A stretch of 64,000 nucleotides of DNA from contig OZ010588.1 in NCBI GenBank assembly GCA_963932145.1, positions 97,660,011-97,724,010 on the forward strand, written 5' to 3'. Numbering within the stretch: position 1 is the stretch's first letter; every line of letters begins with the position of its first letter. The notes under the pieces were generated by a model. The model ran no database searches. It was not told the origin of the DNA and saw only the letters and a program-made list of their open reading frames with translations. The DNA comes from Acanthosepion lycidas. Its lineage: Eukaryota > Mollusca > Cephalopoda > Sepiida > Sepiidae. Shown in pieces: positions 43,126 through 55,100 of this stretch. Made by a program: the position numbers and the translations under genes.

Positions 43126-43698
43126 AAAAAGTGATTTTATTAATTTTTCTGGTTTTCCTGCTTTTAGTTCTTACAGGTTTTTTTTTATTTACACACTATT
43201 ATATAATTATTGTTAAAAGTATCAACTGTTCGTGTGACGTAACATTGTATCTAATTTATTCTACATCAGACCATCTGTTTACGTTGGATTTGAATTTGTA
43301 TCGATATCTTACCAAATATCGACGATTTTGATTGGTTGTCACATTATCAACATTTTTTGTTTTGCTTTTTTATATTTCCATATCATCTTTATTTTATCTT
43401 CTTGTCTTTCTTTCCCCTTTTCTTTTTTTAAATGACTATTTCTTGTCCATCTTTCTTTTCCTTTTCTTCTTTTTTTATAATACATCTTGTGTCTTTCTTT
43501 TTTTAGAGGTTATAATTTATGTCTTTCTTGTTTTCTCGCTTTTCTTTTTTACGAGAAAAGAGATTGTTAGTAAGTTAATATTTAAAATTGTAATAACATT
43601 CACTTACTCCACCTGATGAGATGCTCTGATGGGCATTGAAGTATGGATGCATTGATGTAGCGTGTACATATGTTACATTGTAATATCCTATAATTAAG

Positions 43699-43702
<4 letters not shown>
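43126..43702. other. T-rich intergenic sequence
   Basis: Dense poly-pyrimidine, Phe/Leu-rich frames are compositional. No gene. Confidence 0.45.

Positions 43703-43757
<55 letters not shown>
43703..43757. repeat. (TA)n microsatellite
   Basis: About 27 TA units. Confidence 0.95.
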
Positions 43758-43759
<2 letters not shown>

Positions 43760-43924
43760 TGATGAAAGAAGAGACTTTAGAAATTCATAGAAATAATTTA
43801 TTTAAAATCTCTTAAAAACAAATAATTTTGCGACAAAATATAATTTTTAAATTTATCCAGTCACAAACGAAAAAGATATTTTTCAAACATAGGAGGGGAA
43901 AATATAGATTTTAAAATAAGGTTT

Positions 43925-44235
43925 TAATATGGAGGAAGGGAAAGAGAGAGGGAAAGGGGGGAATGTGAGAGAGAAATATACAGAGAGAGAAACATGAGGG
44001 AAGGGAGAGAAAGATGGGGAAAGAAAGGGAACAAGGTTGTTAAGAAATTGCCGAAGGGTTGACCTCCTTTCGCCAGATGTGACAAGTTACAGACAGCGAA
44101 TATATTCAAAAAAGGGACATAGGTAAAAAAGAGAAAGAAAAATGAAAAAGAAAAAAAAAGAAAGGGGTAGAAAACAGGGATTAAAATAAGAGAAGTGTTT
44201 CGGACATGAGAAACAAAAAAGATTGAAAATATAGA
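43925..44235. other. Purine-rich tract
   Basis: Nearly pure A/G on the plus strand at 43928-44035 and 44110-44180 (GAGAGAGGGAAAGGGG-type), broken by a mixed segment. Could form a triplex or H-DNA; no gene. Confidence 0.6.
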
Positions 44236-44469
44236 AAAAAGAAGATATTCATAAATTCTCTATTCAAATCATGTGATCAAATATCATCAATCATGCCGGT
44301 TAAAATTTCAAAAGAACTTTTGTCACTATGAACAGAATATTATAATAAAATAATTAATATAAAAAAAAATAAAATCAATATAAAAATTGTTTCTTAAAAA
44401 TTTTCTCAAAAAATCTCTTTAAAAATATATATTAAAAAAAATACAGTGAATAAAAAATAAAATATAGAT

Positions 44470-44552
44470 ACATATGCTTATACATACACACACACATATA
44501 CACATATTCATATATAATGGCAAACATATATATACATACATATACATATACA

Positions 44553-44602
<50 letters not shown>

Positions 44603-44620
44603 TGTATATGTATATATACA
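44470..44620. repeat. (CA)n/(TA)n compound microsatellite
   Basis: ACACACA and ATATACATA units, then about 23 TA units up to the end of the Tc1-like element. Confidence 0.93.
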
Positions 44621-44622
44621 TA

Positions 44623-45830
44623 CAGTAGCGTTCAAAACTAAGGGACAAAATTTTAAACCTAATTTTTGTTAGAAATAACAATTGTGAAAAGCTGAAATTT
44701 TGACAACTGGTAATCGTTATCATCCATAATAACATACTAAAATTTGAATCATTTGCAAAGGATAGAAAAAGAATTATAACAATTATTTATTTATTTTCAA
44801 AATAAGATCGTCCAAAAGTAAGGGACAAAATTGAGAAAAACAATGTAAACAGTATGCTATATTCAAATTTTTTGATTTCCTCTAAAGAATAAGTCTTACT
44901 TAGTCATTTGTAAACGTTGCATCAGCCGGCACCATGGCGAAACGCCAAAAACTTGATCACTCTGTGAGACAAGCTATTGTGAAGCTACACAAGGAAAAGC
45001 ACACCATTAGAGAGATTTCAGAGAAAGTGAAACGTCCGAAGAGTGTTGTAGGCAGGGTTGTTAAATCCTGCAAGATACTGGCAAAATAGTTAGTGCTTTT
45101 AAAACCGGCAGACCCCGCAAAACTTCGGCAAGAGAAGATCGAATAATGCAGCGTATGTCATTAAAGGACCGTTTTAAGTCTTGCACAGAAATCAAAAGGG
45201 TTATGAATAGTACCTAATGTGTTAATGTGTCAAGACAGACTGTCTGTAGACGACTGCAAGAAATAGGGCTGTTTAATCGAACCCCAGGGAAGAAACCACT
45301 TGTTAGTTCGAAGAATAAGAAGAAGAGATTAGAGTTTGCAAACAGTTATGTAATTTGGACATATGAAAATTGGGCAAAAGTATTTTTCAGTGATGAAAGT
45401 AAGTTTAATTTATTTGGAAATGATGGAAAAAACAATGTAAAGAGACGTATTGGTGAAAGATTAAGTGCAAAGTGTACTAAGAAAACTGTCAAGTTTGGGA
45501 GCGGAAGCGTCATGGTATTTGGAATGTTTTCTAGGCAAGGTACAACGCCTCTTGTCCGGTTACAAACTCGTGTAAACGCGCAGATCTATAAAAACATTGT
45601 TCAAGATCATGTTGTGCCAATCATACAGAATAAGTTTTTCGATAGGGCTACCTTTATGCAAGATAATGCCCCATGTCACAAGGCAAAGGTGGTAATGAGT
45701 TACCTTAGCGAGCAAGATTTGGAAATTATGGATTGGCCACCGCAAATTTCCTGACTTAAATCCAATAGAAAATCTTTGGAAGACCTTAGGAGTGAAAGTT
45801 ATGGAAAGAAATCCCACCAACCATCCTCCC
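44623..45830 (+). pseudogene. Tc1-like (DD34E) transposase, nearly full, broken; element lacks its 3' end
   Basis: The terminus after TA is CAGTAGCGTTCAAAACTAAG. AAGGGACAAAATT occurs at 44640 and again at 44820, an outer/inner pair 180 bp apart like the IR/DR arrangement of Sleeping-Beauty-type elements. From ATG at 44934: MAKRQKLDHSVRQAIVKLHK, the first helix-turn-helix; then, after a frame change near 45075, KTGRPRKTSA (GRPR hook) and a stop near 45213; then SRQTVCRRLQEIGL. Catalytic Asp in FFSDESKF near 45390; Asp in MQDNAPCH near 45663; an extra base near 45748 precedes SPDLNPIENLW, which holds the Glu (34 residues apart once the shift is allowed for). No right terminus was found. Confidence 0.9.
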
Positions 45831-46210
45831 TATTTCTGTTGTGATTGTCATTCACAATGACATTCAAGTTCAAACAGTACAAATGGCTTTCTGTTTTCTT
45901 TTGTAATACGTCTGTTGAGTTTACCCCACCCCTCACGTCTGATGTTCCTTCACCAACTTCTAAAACCGTAGCACCCACGTAGCCATGCTACTTCTTGGGA
46001 ACATTTGGCGGAGTGGAATGTAGGCCCTGCACCAGTCTATTTTCACATTCCGAATCACCACTTCTCTGAAATATACTACCACTGACTTTACACCTAATTC
46101 ACTGTAATCAATAACAGGCTGACCGTCATCAAGTGTACTGCTATCGACTGATCTATAACATCCAAAATTTTATGAAAGCGGCAAATTTAGACGGATCAAA
46201 AACAAATTAA
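45831..46210. other. Unclassified, minus strand open in pieces
   Basis: A minus-strand frame across about 46150-45960 is open for more than 60 codons, without a domain I recognise. It directly follows the break in the Tc1-like element. Confidence 0.35.
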
Positions 46211-46214
46211 TACT

Positions 46215-46490
46215 GATAAAATGGCCTAGTGAATAAAAGTGTTTGTGAATTTGGTGACAAAACGCTTGTGATTTCAATCCCTGCGTCGTGCAGTTTGTAC
46301 TTGCAATGAATGGAAACTGACATGCAATAAATGAACAGTCCTAAATAAAGCCTATCCCTTCGTAGATAAATTAAAGGGTACGGTTCAGAATTGTTTGTAG
46401 GTTATACTCATCGGTATACACTTGAGGAAAGCCGGATCACAGTGACGGAAATTTGCTAACAACAAAATGAGAAAATAGTCAGAGTATGAG
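46215..46490 (+). mobile_element. SINE family 2, diverged copy
   Basis: Carries CTTGTGATTTCAATCCCTG (B-box-like), then GGTTCAGAATTGT, ACTTGAGGAAAGCCGGATC, ACGGAAATTTG and ATAGTCAGAGTATGAG in the order of family 2. Confidence 0.55.
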
Positions 46491-46494
46491 TAGT

Positions 46495-47329
46495 ATATAT
46501 AATTGATAAAGAGTTGATCAAGAAAAGAAACCATTAATATAAGGCCAGATATAGATCAAGAATACTGACTCTAAATGATCAGATTAGATTGATCAAAACA
46601 TTGCAACTTAGATCACAATGTTTGATTTTGACGGATCCAGGAAAGGATATCAGTTATAAAAATGAAGTTCTATAAGTGAAACCGTTTCCTTGATCCGTCT
46701 AGGAATTTTAGAAACTTTTCAATATGATTGTCCAATTTCTATTCTGCCTTTAAATCCAAGTTGAGCCTAGCCTTGATCGGACAACATTATAACTGATATC
46801 ATTTATCCTTGATTCATCTCTATTTACCTATTTACTTATTTGTTCTATGTGTGTATATTCGTGATCAATCCAAGCTGTTCCTTGTAATGGAATTAATTAA
46901 CAGATACCTTTACCGGATGAGTAACATAGTACCACTTACAACTAAGTTTTATATCGAGTGTGACCGCCGTCGATACCAGTCAATCGGTAATGATAATTGC
47001 CTCAATTAATAACAGCTTTTAATGTCCGACGATTACAGCGCAGAACAATTAATTATATTCCTAACATCACAGATATGCGCAGGTTTTCTTTGTTTTCTTC
47101 TTTTTTCTTGGGTGGAGCTAATTACTAATAGTATGTGCTTTAGAGCAAAGTCATTGGAATCGATAATGGTAATATCAGCTTTAGAATTCGGTCATCATTG
47201 ACCGGGCATTTAATATATTTTTTGCTACGTGCTGTATTCCTTCAGGATATTTGTTATCAGGAATTCAGTGTACTTTGGAGCGCTTTATAAATGTTATATT
47301 TTAATTATCTTTCTTAAACATTGATCCGA
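46495..47329. other. Inverted partial copy of the 480-bp repeat; otherwise nothing
   Basis: 46540-46800 shares, in reverse and locally, strings such as GATCAGATT, TTGATCCGTCTA and AACTGATATCATT with the tandem repeat at 53600-55100. No gene in the rest. Confidence 0.4.
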
Positions 47330-47840
47330 CGTCAGGATATTCGTTGTTTTCCTCTATCCCTCTTGTCCCAAATCTCTCCTGTGAGTATCAAATTTTCCAA
47401 ACCGTATTATGTGCCCTACAAATCTATACTGTCCCTTTCTTTAATAAGTATAAGTGTCCTTTTTGTTATAATTTTTTTCTAAAATTTTGTAGTTGCTCGC
47501 AAGTTCTCAGCATCCTTTTGTAGAACCAGATTTTTGTTGATTCAAGTCTCATGAACATCTGCGAGAAGACTGCCCCACATTAAGTGTCATATCGGACGAA
47601 TGATATTACGTAACACTTCAGTACTCTTTTCTTTGCTCTTAATGCACCTTCGGAATTCCGAGTCACACTTTCCGTCCTCTGTTAAAACACTTCTCTGATA
47701 TTCTCCTTTGATTTTGATATTTCCAATTTTATTGTTAACAATCAAAACCCTTTTTTCAAATGCTTAATCATTGAGGGTTTAGCAGAATTTTTTATATTGC
47801 CCACAAATTCCACATATGCCCATTCGGAGATCTATATGTG
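47330..47840 (-). pseudogene. RTE-type LINE C-terminal fragment
   Basis: Minus-strand frames: HLKKGF then QRTESVTRNSEGALRAKKRV, LKCYVISFVRYDT, SQMFMRLESTKIWFYKRMLR near 47500, followed by a diverged tail. The order equals KTE ... YLGSVLTEDGKC ... SVLLYGSECW ... EATEMWFYRRMLR of the LINE family. Several frame changes. Confidence 0.72.
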
Positions 47841-47939
47841 GAGAAATATGTTACATAATTCTATACATATCAGACTAATACTGGATAAAGAGAGATTTTA
47901 AAGTTTTCATGATTCGAATCAATTCTTCTTCGTCTTTTT

Positions 47940-48790
47940 CTTCTTCTATGTGTTGTCACTCTTCAGTAAGTGGGAGATTATGGCTCAGGAAACGTTATCG
48001 CTTCGCTATCTCTCCTAATACCCACTTCTACGAATCACTTACATAAGGCCGTTAGGTAGTTTATGTCCTGCTTTATTCTGCCCCCTCTTGCTTTCAATTG
48101 TCCTGTTTGTGTTAAATTTTCTAAGCCCTCTTTCCTCATTAAGGTTCTCGTAATTTTAAATGTCTCTTTCTGATTTTTTTACCATTTTCTCTGAAATATC
48201 GTCGTTACTCAAATGCTCAATCCATGATGTTCTCAGTATCCTTCCGTAGAACCATATTTCTGTTGTTTCAAGTCTCTTTTTCATCTGTGAGGAGACTGTA
48301 AAACATACACTGCTATATCGCACTTTTCTGGTGAAAATTGTTTCGTAATACTGCGTTTAAATGGTAAATTTCGTTATCCCAATGAACCTTAGGATTTCAG
48401 TGGCCCACTACCTGCTCTCAGCTGATACATTTCCCAGATATTTAAATTATTGTATCTGTTTAATGTTCGTCTTTCCAATTTGTAATTTGCATGTTGGGCT
48501 GTCCTTCTTGCTAACAACCATGCATTCTTATTAAGAGATACCTTTCTCTGTCTGCTATTAATCCTAGGTCATATGCATATCTTATAGTGTTAAGATTGTG
48601 ATCACCGATAATAAATAATGGTAGGTCTAATAATCCTCTCAGAGTCGCTTCATGTATAGGTTTAATAAGTCCGGTGAGAAGACTCATCCTTGTCTTACAC
48701 ATTTTCCATTTTTGTATATTTACTGACCTAATTTTCTACCCGTATGAAGTGAGTTTGCTGGCAGTACATATACTGGATTATTATAATATA
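47940..48790 (-). pseudogene. RTE-type LINE, RT catalytic part to C-terminus
   Basis: Minus strand: a V-R-Q-G-like block near 48700; DLPLFIIGDHNLNTIRYAYD at 48625-48565 (YADD box changed to YAYD); LIADRERY; then after a gap S-Q-M-K-R-L-E and FYGRIL-like blocks near 48290-48240; then MRKEGLENLTQTGQLKARGG near 48120 and LTALCK. The order is that of a full C-terminal half. Its start fits directly onto the end of 51640-53530. Confidence 0.75.
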
Positions 48791-48817
48791 ATTCCTTTAT
48801 TCTAATAATTCATTTAT

Positions 48818-49132
48818 TTATTCAGTTAATACTTTTGCGCCGCTGTAGCCACCAGTCTCCCTGATCTCACCACTGGGGTGACATTCAAAGCAGCATATTG
48901 CAAGACATACCTTCATTGTTTTAATTCTCCTAGACTGGCGATGGTATATGTAGAATCTGCGCTTCCCATACAACATGGTTCTCTTCTCGTCCTTATCGAC
49001 AAGATCCAAAAGAATACAGAATATTACATTTGGGGACGCTTTGGCTGAAGGAGTTGCCGGAATGTTGTCAGTGTTGACAACTAATTGCCTTCTGAGATCC
49101 AGTTCGATTTTTCTGTTTGGATTTATGTCCAT
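48818..49132 (-). pseudogene. Possible piggyBac transposase C-terminal fragment
   Basis: A 104-codon minus-strand frame starts MDINPNRKIELDLRRQLVVN, continues NIPATPSAKASPN and ends MKVCLAICCFECHPSGE. piggyBac transposases end in a short basic linker followed by a Cys-rich domain with a CxxxxCF-x-x-H close. Here the last cysteines fit, but the earlier Cys positions are Tyr or Met. Three piggyBac-like MITEs in the window make this plausible. It could also be an unrelated open frame. Confidence 0.35.
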
Positions 49133-49164
49133 AGCCTTTTCTGTGCTTTACATATGACGGCAAG

Positions 49165-49770
49165 GCAGGGGAGGGTTGAAATCATGGTTTTCCCTCAACT
49201 ATATGAACAGCCTTGCTGAGATGTCGATCTCAATATATCCGAATCAGCTAGTTATGTGGTTCCATTTTCCACGTTTCCCCATTCTCTGGCTTGGATCTTG
49301 ACAATGAGAGTTTGTTCCTATCACCCCCGCCCCAGCTATGACAACATTTGAAACATAATGCACTTATATACATTATATTCATTACGTATTTTAGAAGGTA
49401 CCAAGCAACGGATTTTAAATATAGGAAAACTTTACTTAAATAAAAACAGTAGTAAGCAAGACAAATAATGAAATAGTCTGACATAAATAAAGAAACACAA
49501 ATATCGAAATTTTGTTCATTTTAGAAAAATATAACAAAATGAAATATGAAAATATAAATCGTCATTTAAGCCTAAAATTCTCGGAGATTATAAAATTATT
49601 TTACATAAAATAAAATATTTTGTACTGCATTTTAGACAGAAACATCACCTGAACTAAAAAGTGATAAAAATAAAACTTTAGATGAGTAAAATTAGAAAGT
49701 AAAAATAAGACAAATGATCTTCAGTTCTGTTGTACAAAAAAAAATAAGTACTAATAAAAAAAATGATAAC
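49165..49770 (+). repeat. Dispersed repeat U, copy 1
   Basis: Matches 50225-50890 in the same orientation: CCAGCTATGACAA, TATATACATTATAT, ACTTTACTTAA, AAAATATAAATCGTCATTTA, TACTGC-TTT, AGTAAAA-AGAAAGTAA. Both copies end shortly before a (TA)n tract. Confidence 0.7.
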
Positions 49771-49828
49771 GGTTGAAAAAAATAATAATAAACAATACAT
49801 ATATAACTTCACACAAATATAATAATCA

Positions 49829-49953
<125 letters not shown>

Positions 49954-50224
49954 CAAAAATTATAACATAAGCATGTTATAACATCACTACAAAAATAGCC
50001 ATTTTGTTTCAGCACTTCTAGAAGTGTTTTCTATTTTTATAGTAATGTTGAAAGATGGTTACGTTATAATTTTTAATTAATATTATTCGCTTTATTTTGT
50101 ATTGAGAGCTCTTTTCAAAATATTAGGTTTGGTTATTGGAATTTTATTCCATCTTTACCAATTCTGTATTCGGATCAAGTAAATAATAATTGCGAATAAC
50201 TTGATTTGAATATGACCGTAAGGT

Positions 50225-50890
50225 AGCGGAGGTTTGCTATCAGGGTTTTCCTTCCTCGACATGGACTGACTTCCGGAACTGTCAAGCTCCAGGAAGTCTC
50301 CCAAGGCTGTTAGTTATGAGGTGCCAGTTTTCCGCCCTCGCTTATTCTCCGGCTGTGAGCTGAACTTCGTCGTCAGTGACTGTTTGAGACGTATTCTACC
50401 GAAGCATTTTGTTGACAATGGATGTTTTTCCCCACTATTTCCCAGCTATGACAAGCTTTAAAACATATACATGGCACGTATATAAACATTATATATGTTT
50501 TATAAGGTCCTCAAAATTAGCGATACCTTTTAAAATATATAAAACCTTAGTTAAGCAAAAACACTAGAAAGCAAGGCAATTTGAGAAATAGTAAATAAAG
50601 AAAACGAGATATTGAAAAGTTTGTTAACGTTATAAAAGAATTTAGCAGAAACACAAATGAAAATATAAATCGTCATTTAAGCATAAAATATTCAGATATT
50701 ACGAAATGATTCTTTCACATTCAATAAAAAAGTTTATACTGCTTTTGTGAAAGTACACTTAAAAAATGAATGCGAGAAGAAAATACATAAATATAAGTTT
50801 AGGTAAGTAAAAACAGAAAGTAACAATAAGACAAACGCCTTTCAGGTTAATTGTTAAAAGACAAATAAATACTAATATAGGAAAAAAAAA
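50225..50890 (+). repeat. Dispersed repeat U, copy 2
   Basis: Counterpart of 49165-49770, offset about 1060 bp, direct orientation; the best match is AAATGAAAATATAAATCGTC at 50655. Confidence 0.7.
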
Positions 50891-50901
50891 CAATATTATA
50901 T

Positions 50902-50903
<2 letters not shown>

Positions 50904-50938
<35 letters not shown>
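50904..50938. repeat. (TA)n microsatellite
   Basis: About 17 TA units. Confidence 0.93.
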
Positions 50939-50942
<4 letters not shown>

Positions 50943-50966
50943 TATATGTAATAATTATAATATATA

Positions 50967-51064
50967 TTAGGTTGGTGCAAAAATAATGACGTAATAATGT
51001 CGTTTTTTGACGTGTTAACGTCAAAAAACGACATTATTGCGTCATTATTTTTGCACCAACCTAA
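50967..51064. mobile_element. MADE1-like mariner MITE, copy 2
   Basis: A 98-bp palindrome starting TTAGGTTGGTGCAAAAATAA, with the exact inverse at the right end, flanked by TA on both sides (50965-50966, 51065-51066). The arms are complementary throughout except near one base (TTACGTC against TTGCGTC); the centre is GACGTGTTAACGTC. Confidence 0.93.
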
Positions 51065-51128
51065 TATATATAATAAATAAAATAAATTAAATAAATAATT
51101 GTAAATTATATTAAATTATTATATTACT

Positions 51129-51379
51129 TTAACCCCTTTGAGCCCTGCGTTCCTGAACCATTTTAACCCTTTCTGCTTGAGGTCCTGTGTCAAAATTTGC
51201 AAACTATTGGTATGTAATTTTCCACAGTAGATATGAAAATATCTACAAGTGTTTACCCACCGTTGAACCCTTAGCTGGGCGTTAAGTCACTTTTCTCTAA
51301 CACTGTTTAAAAGGTGGCTGGGTATTACGTCATTTTTCTCTACCACCGGTAAAGCGTTGGTCAGGGTTCAGAGTGTTAA
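51129..51379. mobile_element. piggyBac-like MITE, copy 2
   Basis: TTAA at 51129-51132 and 51376-51379. Left end TTAACCCCTTTGAGCCCTG, right end CAGGGTTCAGAGTGTTAA. Contains the GTCATTTTTCTCTACCAC block seen inverted in copies 1 and 3. No ORF. Confidence 0.75.
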
Positions 51380-51639
51380 AAAAAAATGGAATACGTACGT
51401 TTTTCAGTTGAACCTAAAATCCGTTATTTTTTCAGAGCTTCGACATTACATATCATCTTTCCTTGCCTTGGAACGGGATATTTTTACAATTCGTTCATTC
51501 TTTCGTTTATTTATTTAATCAGCCCATTCTGCACGCTTATAATTACCCCTCTCATCCATTTCACAATTGTTTTTCATAGTTATATTCAAGGCAGAATAGG
51601 GCAATGGGTTGCCGTTTCCTTTTGTAACCGGATGTTGAA

Positions 51640-53530
51640 TTTACATTATCCCTTCCTTCGGAAGTTAAATGAAGCAAGGACTACAAGGTAGCAAGTGGTT
51701 TGAATGAAGAGTTTTCTATCTCGTGGAATGCCGATAGCATATATCGTTCTAATATTCATCCTAAACATTTGACAGTTACATATCAATTCAAAAAGTCCTT
51801 TTTTACCTGCTTTATAAGACGCTTTTAAATAATCTATAAAACACAAGTAAACATTATTCTGCATTTGTATTGCACTTTATGTTCTCATTCTAGGCATAAA
51901 TATTGCATTCCTTGTTTCAGAACACGTACTGTTCTTTTTCTATCTCTGGTTTGATACTGCTGCCTGTTTTATTCATCACATTTTAGAAGATATGTTTTGT
52001 TATATGGCTCATTAGGCTGATTGCCTTTTATTGTTCACATTTGTTCTCACATAGTTCCTTTGGAAGTGCTATGAAAATCGATATATTTAGGTCTTCCAAT
52101 ATATCTCTTTTGTTATATAATTCATTTATTCATTTATTAATATAACCGAAATCATCCAATGTTGCCAGCAACTCTGTCTGACCCCGTTGCTTTTTTTCTA
52201 TTCAATCATGTCAGTTCTAATTCCATTTCAGACTTTAATAATTCTGGTTCTTCTTTAATAATTTGGTTCTTATTTATGTGTATTGCCAGTTGTTCTCTTT
52301 TTTTGTGGAAGGGTTCTCAGATGTAATTATTCTATCTCTTAATTATATTCTGTTACTCTAATATCTGTATCCCTTCATTGGATTTTATTCATCCCGTTGA
52401 TGGACATGTTTTTTTGCCTTGACAGTTTTCATCTCTTTTACGGATATCTGCTTTATCTGTGATACACATTATTCTTATTTCTGAACATTTTTCATTGAGT
52501 CATTCCTCTTTAGCTTGCCTGCATTTGTTCCTGATTTCTGTGCACTGAGTTGAATATTCTACGCAATATATTAGCATTGTTTTTTTGTCTTTACTTTAAT
52601 CATGTTCAAATTTTCATCTGTCATCCATTCGTTTTTATATTGTCGATTTTTCTTTGGAATGATCTCGAATACTGATGTTACTAAAGTTCTAGTTAATGTG
52701 TCCCAATTTGAGTTTCCGTTCTCATATTATGTATTGTATCTTCTATTAACAATGTCCTTCATATTCGTATCATTCAGAAGCCGGTCGTTTTGGAATTTAT
52801 TTACAGCCTTAGCACGCTCAATTTCCGTAGTTTCCCAGTTTACATATCACTAGAAGGTGGTCGCTCCCACGGCACTTGGGTGTGTATGCAGTGTAAAGTT
52901 GCATTTCTGTATTTCGTATTGATAGTTATAAAGTCGATTTAAATTGGTTTCTACTCCATGCCCATATACGTCTTGTGTGTTCTTGAAACCAGGCGTTGTC
53001 TATTACTTGATCATTCACCGTGAACCATTGTGAACCATAATTCGCCGTGTCCATTACCAAGGAATTAACCAAATATTTTACGATCTCTCTCCTTTCCTAG
53101 TTTTGAATTCGGCTCTCCCATGACCCTAGACATTTCTTGCGATTTGCGTTGAGTCTTGTTATTACCTAGTATATATTAAAACTTTTCAATTTCTCCATGT
53201 CTACTTTCTGCTATGATAGATAAGTTGAAAAGCTTTCCTTTCAGTTTAATCATAAGAGTTCCTTCCGATAGTTGACAGTATTAAAAAAAAAAAACATTTC
53301 TTCATGTCGAAGTCTAATTCTAATCCTACTCCGCTTCATTCTTTCATCCGCCTTCATGTATGATCCTGTATTTGACACTAACGAAATCACCATTGTTTGC
53401 CCATCTCGGTACACATACGTTTAAAATATGAACATTTAATCGATTCATTTGTTGCTATATATTTTCTACTGGCTACATTGATATACTGTACTGATATTTC
53501 CGGCCCCGAAAATTTATTTCTTACTTTCTA
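51640..53530 (-). pseudogene. RTE-type LINE, endonuclease to first RT palm motif
   Basis: Minus strand: endonuclease block DNAWFQEHTRRIWAW near 53010-52950 (as in TWFQxHKRRLYTW), then YTPKCRGSDHLLV near 52880-52840 (the SDH motif), then EWMTDE near 52630 and CRQAKEE-LNEKCSEI at about 52530-52480. At 51864-51646: VYLCFIDYLKASYKAGKKGL, equivalent to the palm motif CFIDYTKAFDKV; then IRTIYAIG. Many stops. The N-terminus is not seen. Confidence 0.78.
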
Positions 53531-53599
53531 CACGAGTTATATTTTCAACACGATATATTACAAAACTTGATATGCCCTGAAAAGTGAAATAAGAGATTA

Positions 53600-55100
53600 A
53601 CCGTTACTTTGATTATGATTAAACATTTCGAGATCAGTTTTTATCTACTTTTATTAATGATATCCTTTTTTTATATCTACTTTTTTTTATCTACTTTTAT
53701 TAATGATATCCTTTTATTAATCATATCCTTTACTTGATCCTTCTAAACATTACTCCTTGTTAAATGCTCTTCATCACTATATAACTGTTCCATAAATTAT
53801 GACCAACTTGTCTGTGATCAATCTATAACAAATTCTTTTATAAATGATATCAATTTCTATATCCGTCTTTGGCTATGTACAATGCATGATACACACACCT
53901 AGTTGATCATGTATCCTTCGGTACATGACTGACAAGGCGAATTTTTCCCAAAATAGCTTGCCATTTCTTTCTGTGGTAGACCAGTTGCCATACAAGTCCA
54001 TGGAACCTAGTCGTTTCTGCTATTTACCCATAGCTGGATGGAGTTAGAAGAGGATTCGAGTGGATTTCGACCTCGTCTCTCCGATTCCTCAGTCTAAGCA
54101 GCTATCCATTACTCCACGATTCCTCTTCTCTTAATATAATCTTAAACGTCATATTTTAAGAACAGTCTATAACTGTTTCTGCAATTATGACTAGCCATTT
54201 TGAGGTCAGTCCATAGATAATCCTTTTATAGATAATATCCATTCCTTGAACAATGTAAATCTTACTCTTTGTTAAACCTCAGAATCATCTTGATCAGCCT
54301 GTAAACATCCGTTCGATTATGCCCAAACTTTGATCAGATTATATCTACTCATTCTATAAATGATATCAATCTCTTGATCTATCTAAATCTGACACTTTGT
54401 TAAGAGTGAAAATGTTTTAGAGCAGCCTAGATCTGTATATTCGATTACGGTAATATTTTGTATGACTCCTGCTTGTCTCGCTTTTTTTCTACCCCTTTAT
54501 TCCCGAAGTCAGATTAAATATATTTTGTAAAACTTTCCTTCTTCCTTTTGTTCTGTCATTATAATTTGAATCTCATTCAATTTCAAAGCATTACATCACG
54601 AAATATTACAATACAAACTTGGTCTTGAAACGTAAAGCAACAGAATAACGCTTGCTTTGATTTTGACCAGCTAGTCCCGGATCAGTCTATATCCATTCCT
54701 TTTATAAATGCTATCCATTCCTTGATCTATGTTAATCTGAGACTTTGTTAAACGTCAGAATCATTTTGATCCGACCATAAGCCTTCTTTCGAATATGGCC
54801 AACCGGTTGCAAATCGGTCGATATCTACTCCTTTTATAAATGATATACATTCCTTGATCTGTCTAAATCTGACATTTGTTTAATGATAGAATGTTCTAGA
54901 CTAACATAAATCTGTTCCTTTGATTACGGTCACTCTTTTGTCTGCTTTCTGCTCGCCTTGCTTTTTTTTCTTCCGCTCGTTCGCGATGCCGGATTAAATA
55001 AATTTCTTTTGTAGTATAATCATTTTTCGTTTTCTTTTATGTTCGAATTCGAGGCCACTCCAATTTCAAAGCGTAACATCGTGGAGGATGACAAAAAGGG
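53600..55100 (+). repeat. Tandem repeat of 480 bp with internal 130-bp units
   Basis: GCTTGTCTCG at 54471 recurs as GCTCGCCTTG at 54951, with similar sequence on both sides for about 450 bp; a third partial unit lies before 53885. Within a unit, GATAATATCCATTCCTTGA near 54231 and GATATCAATCTCTTGATC near 54361 show a 130-bp sub-period. A SINE is inserted at 53885-54121. No coding potential. Confidence 0.75.
53885..54121 (-). mobile_element. tRNA-derived SINE, family 1, minus copy
   Basis: Reverse complement: CGTGGAGTAATGGATAG, GACTGAGGAATCGGAGAGAC, GGTAAATAGCAGAAACG, GGCAACTGGTCTACCACAG, then CATGTACCGAAGGATACATG and the tail palindrome with GATCAACTAGGTG. Interrupts the 480-bp tandem repeat. 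Confidence 0.75.

Noticed and set aside
45227-45754. Intact transposase gene
   Set aside because: This 175-codon frame looks whole, but the N-terminal part is in another frame with a stop between, and an extra base after WPPQ moves the catalytic Glu out of frame.
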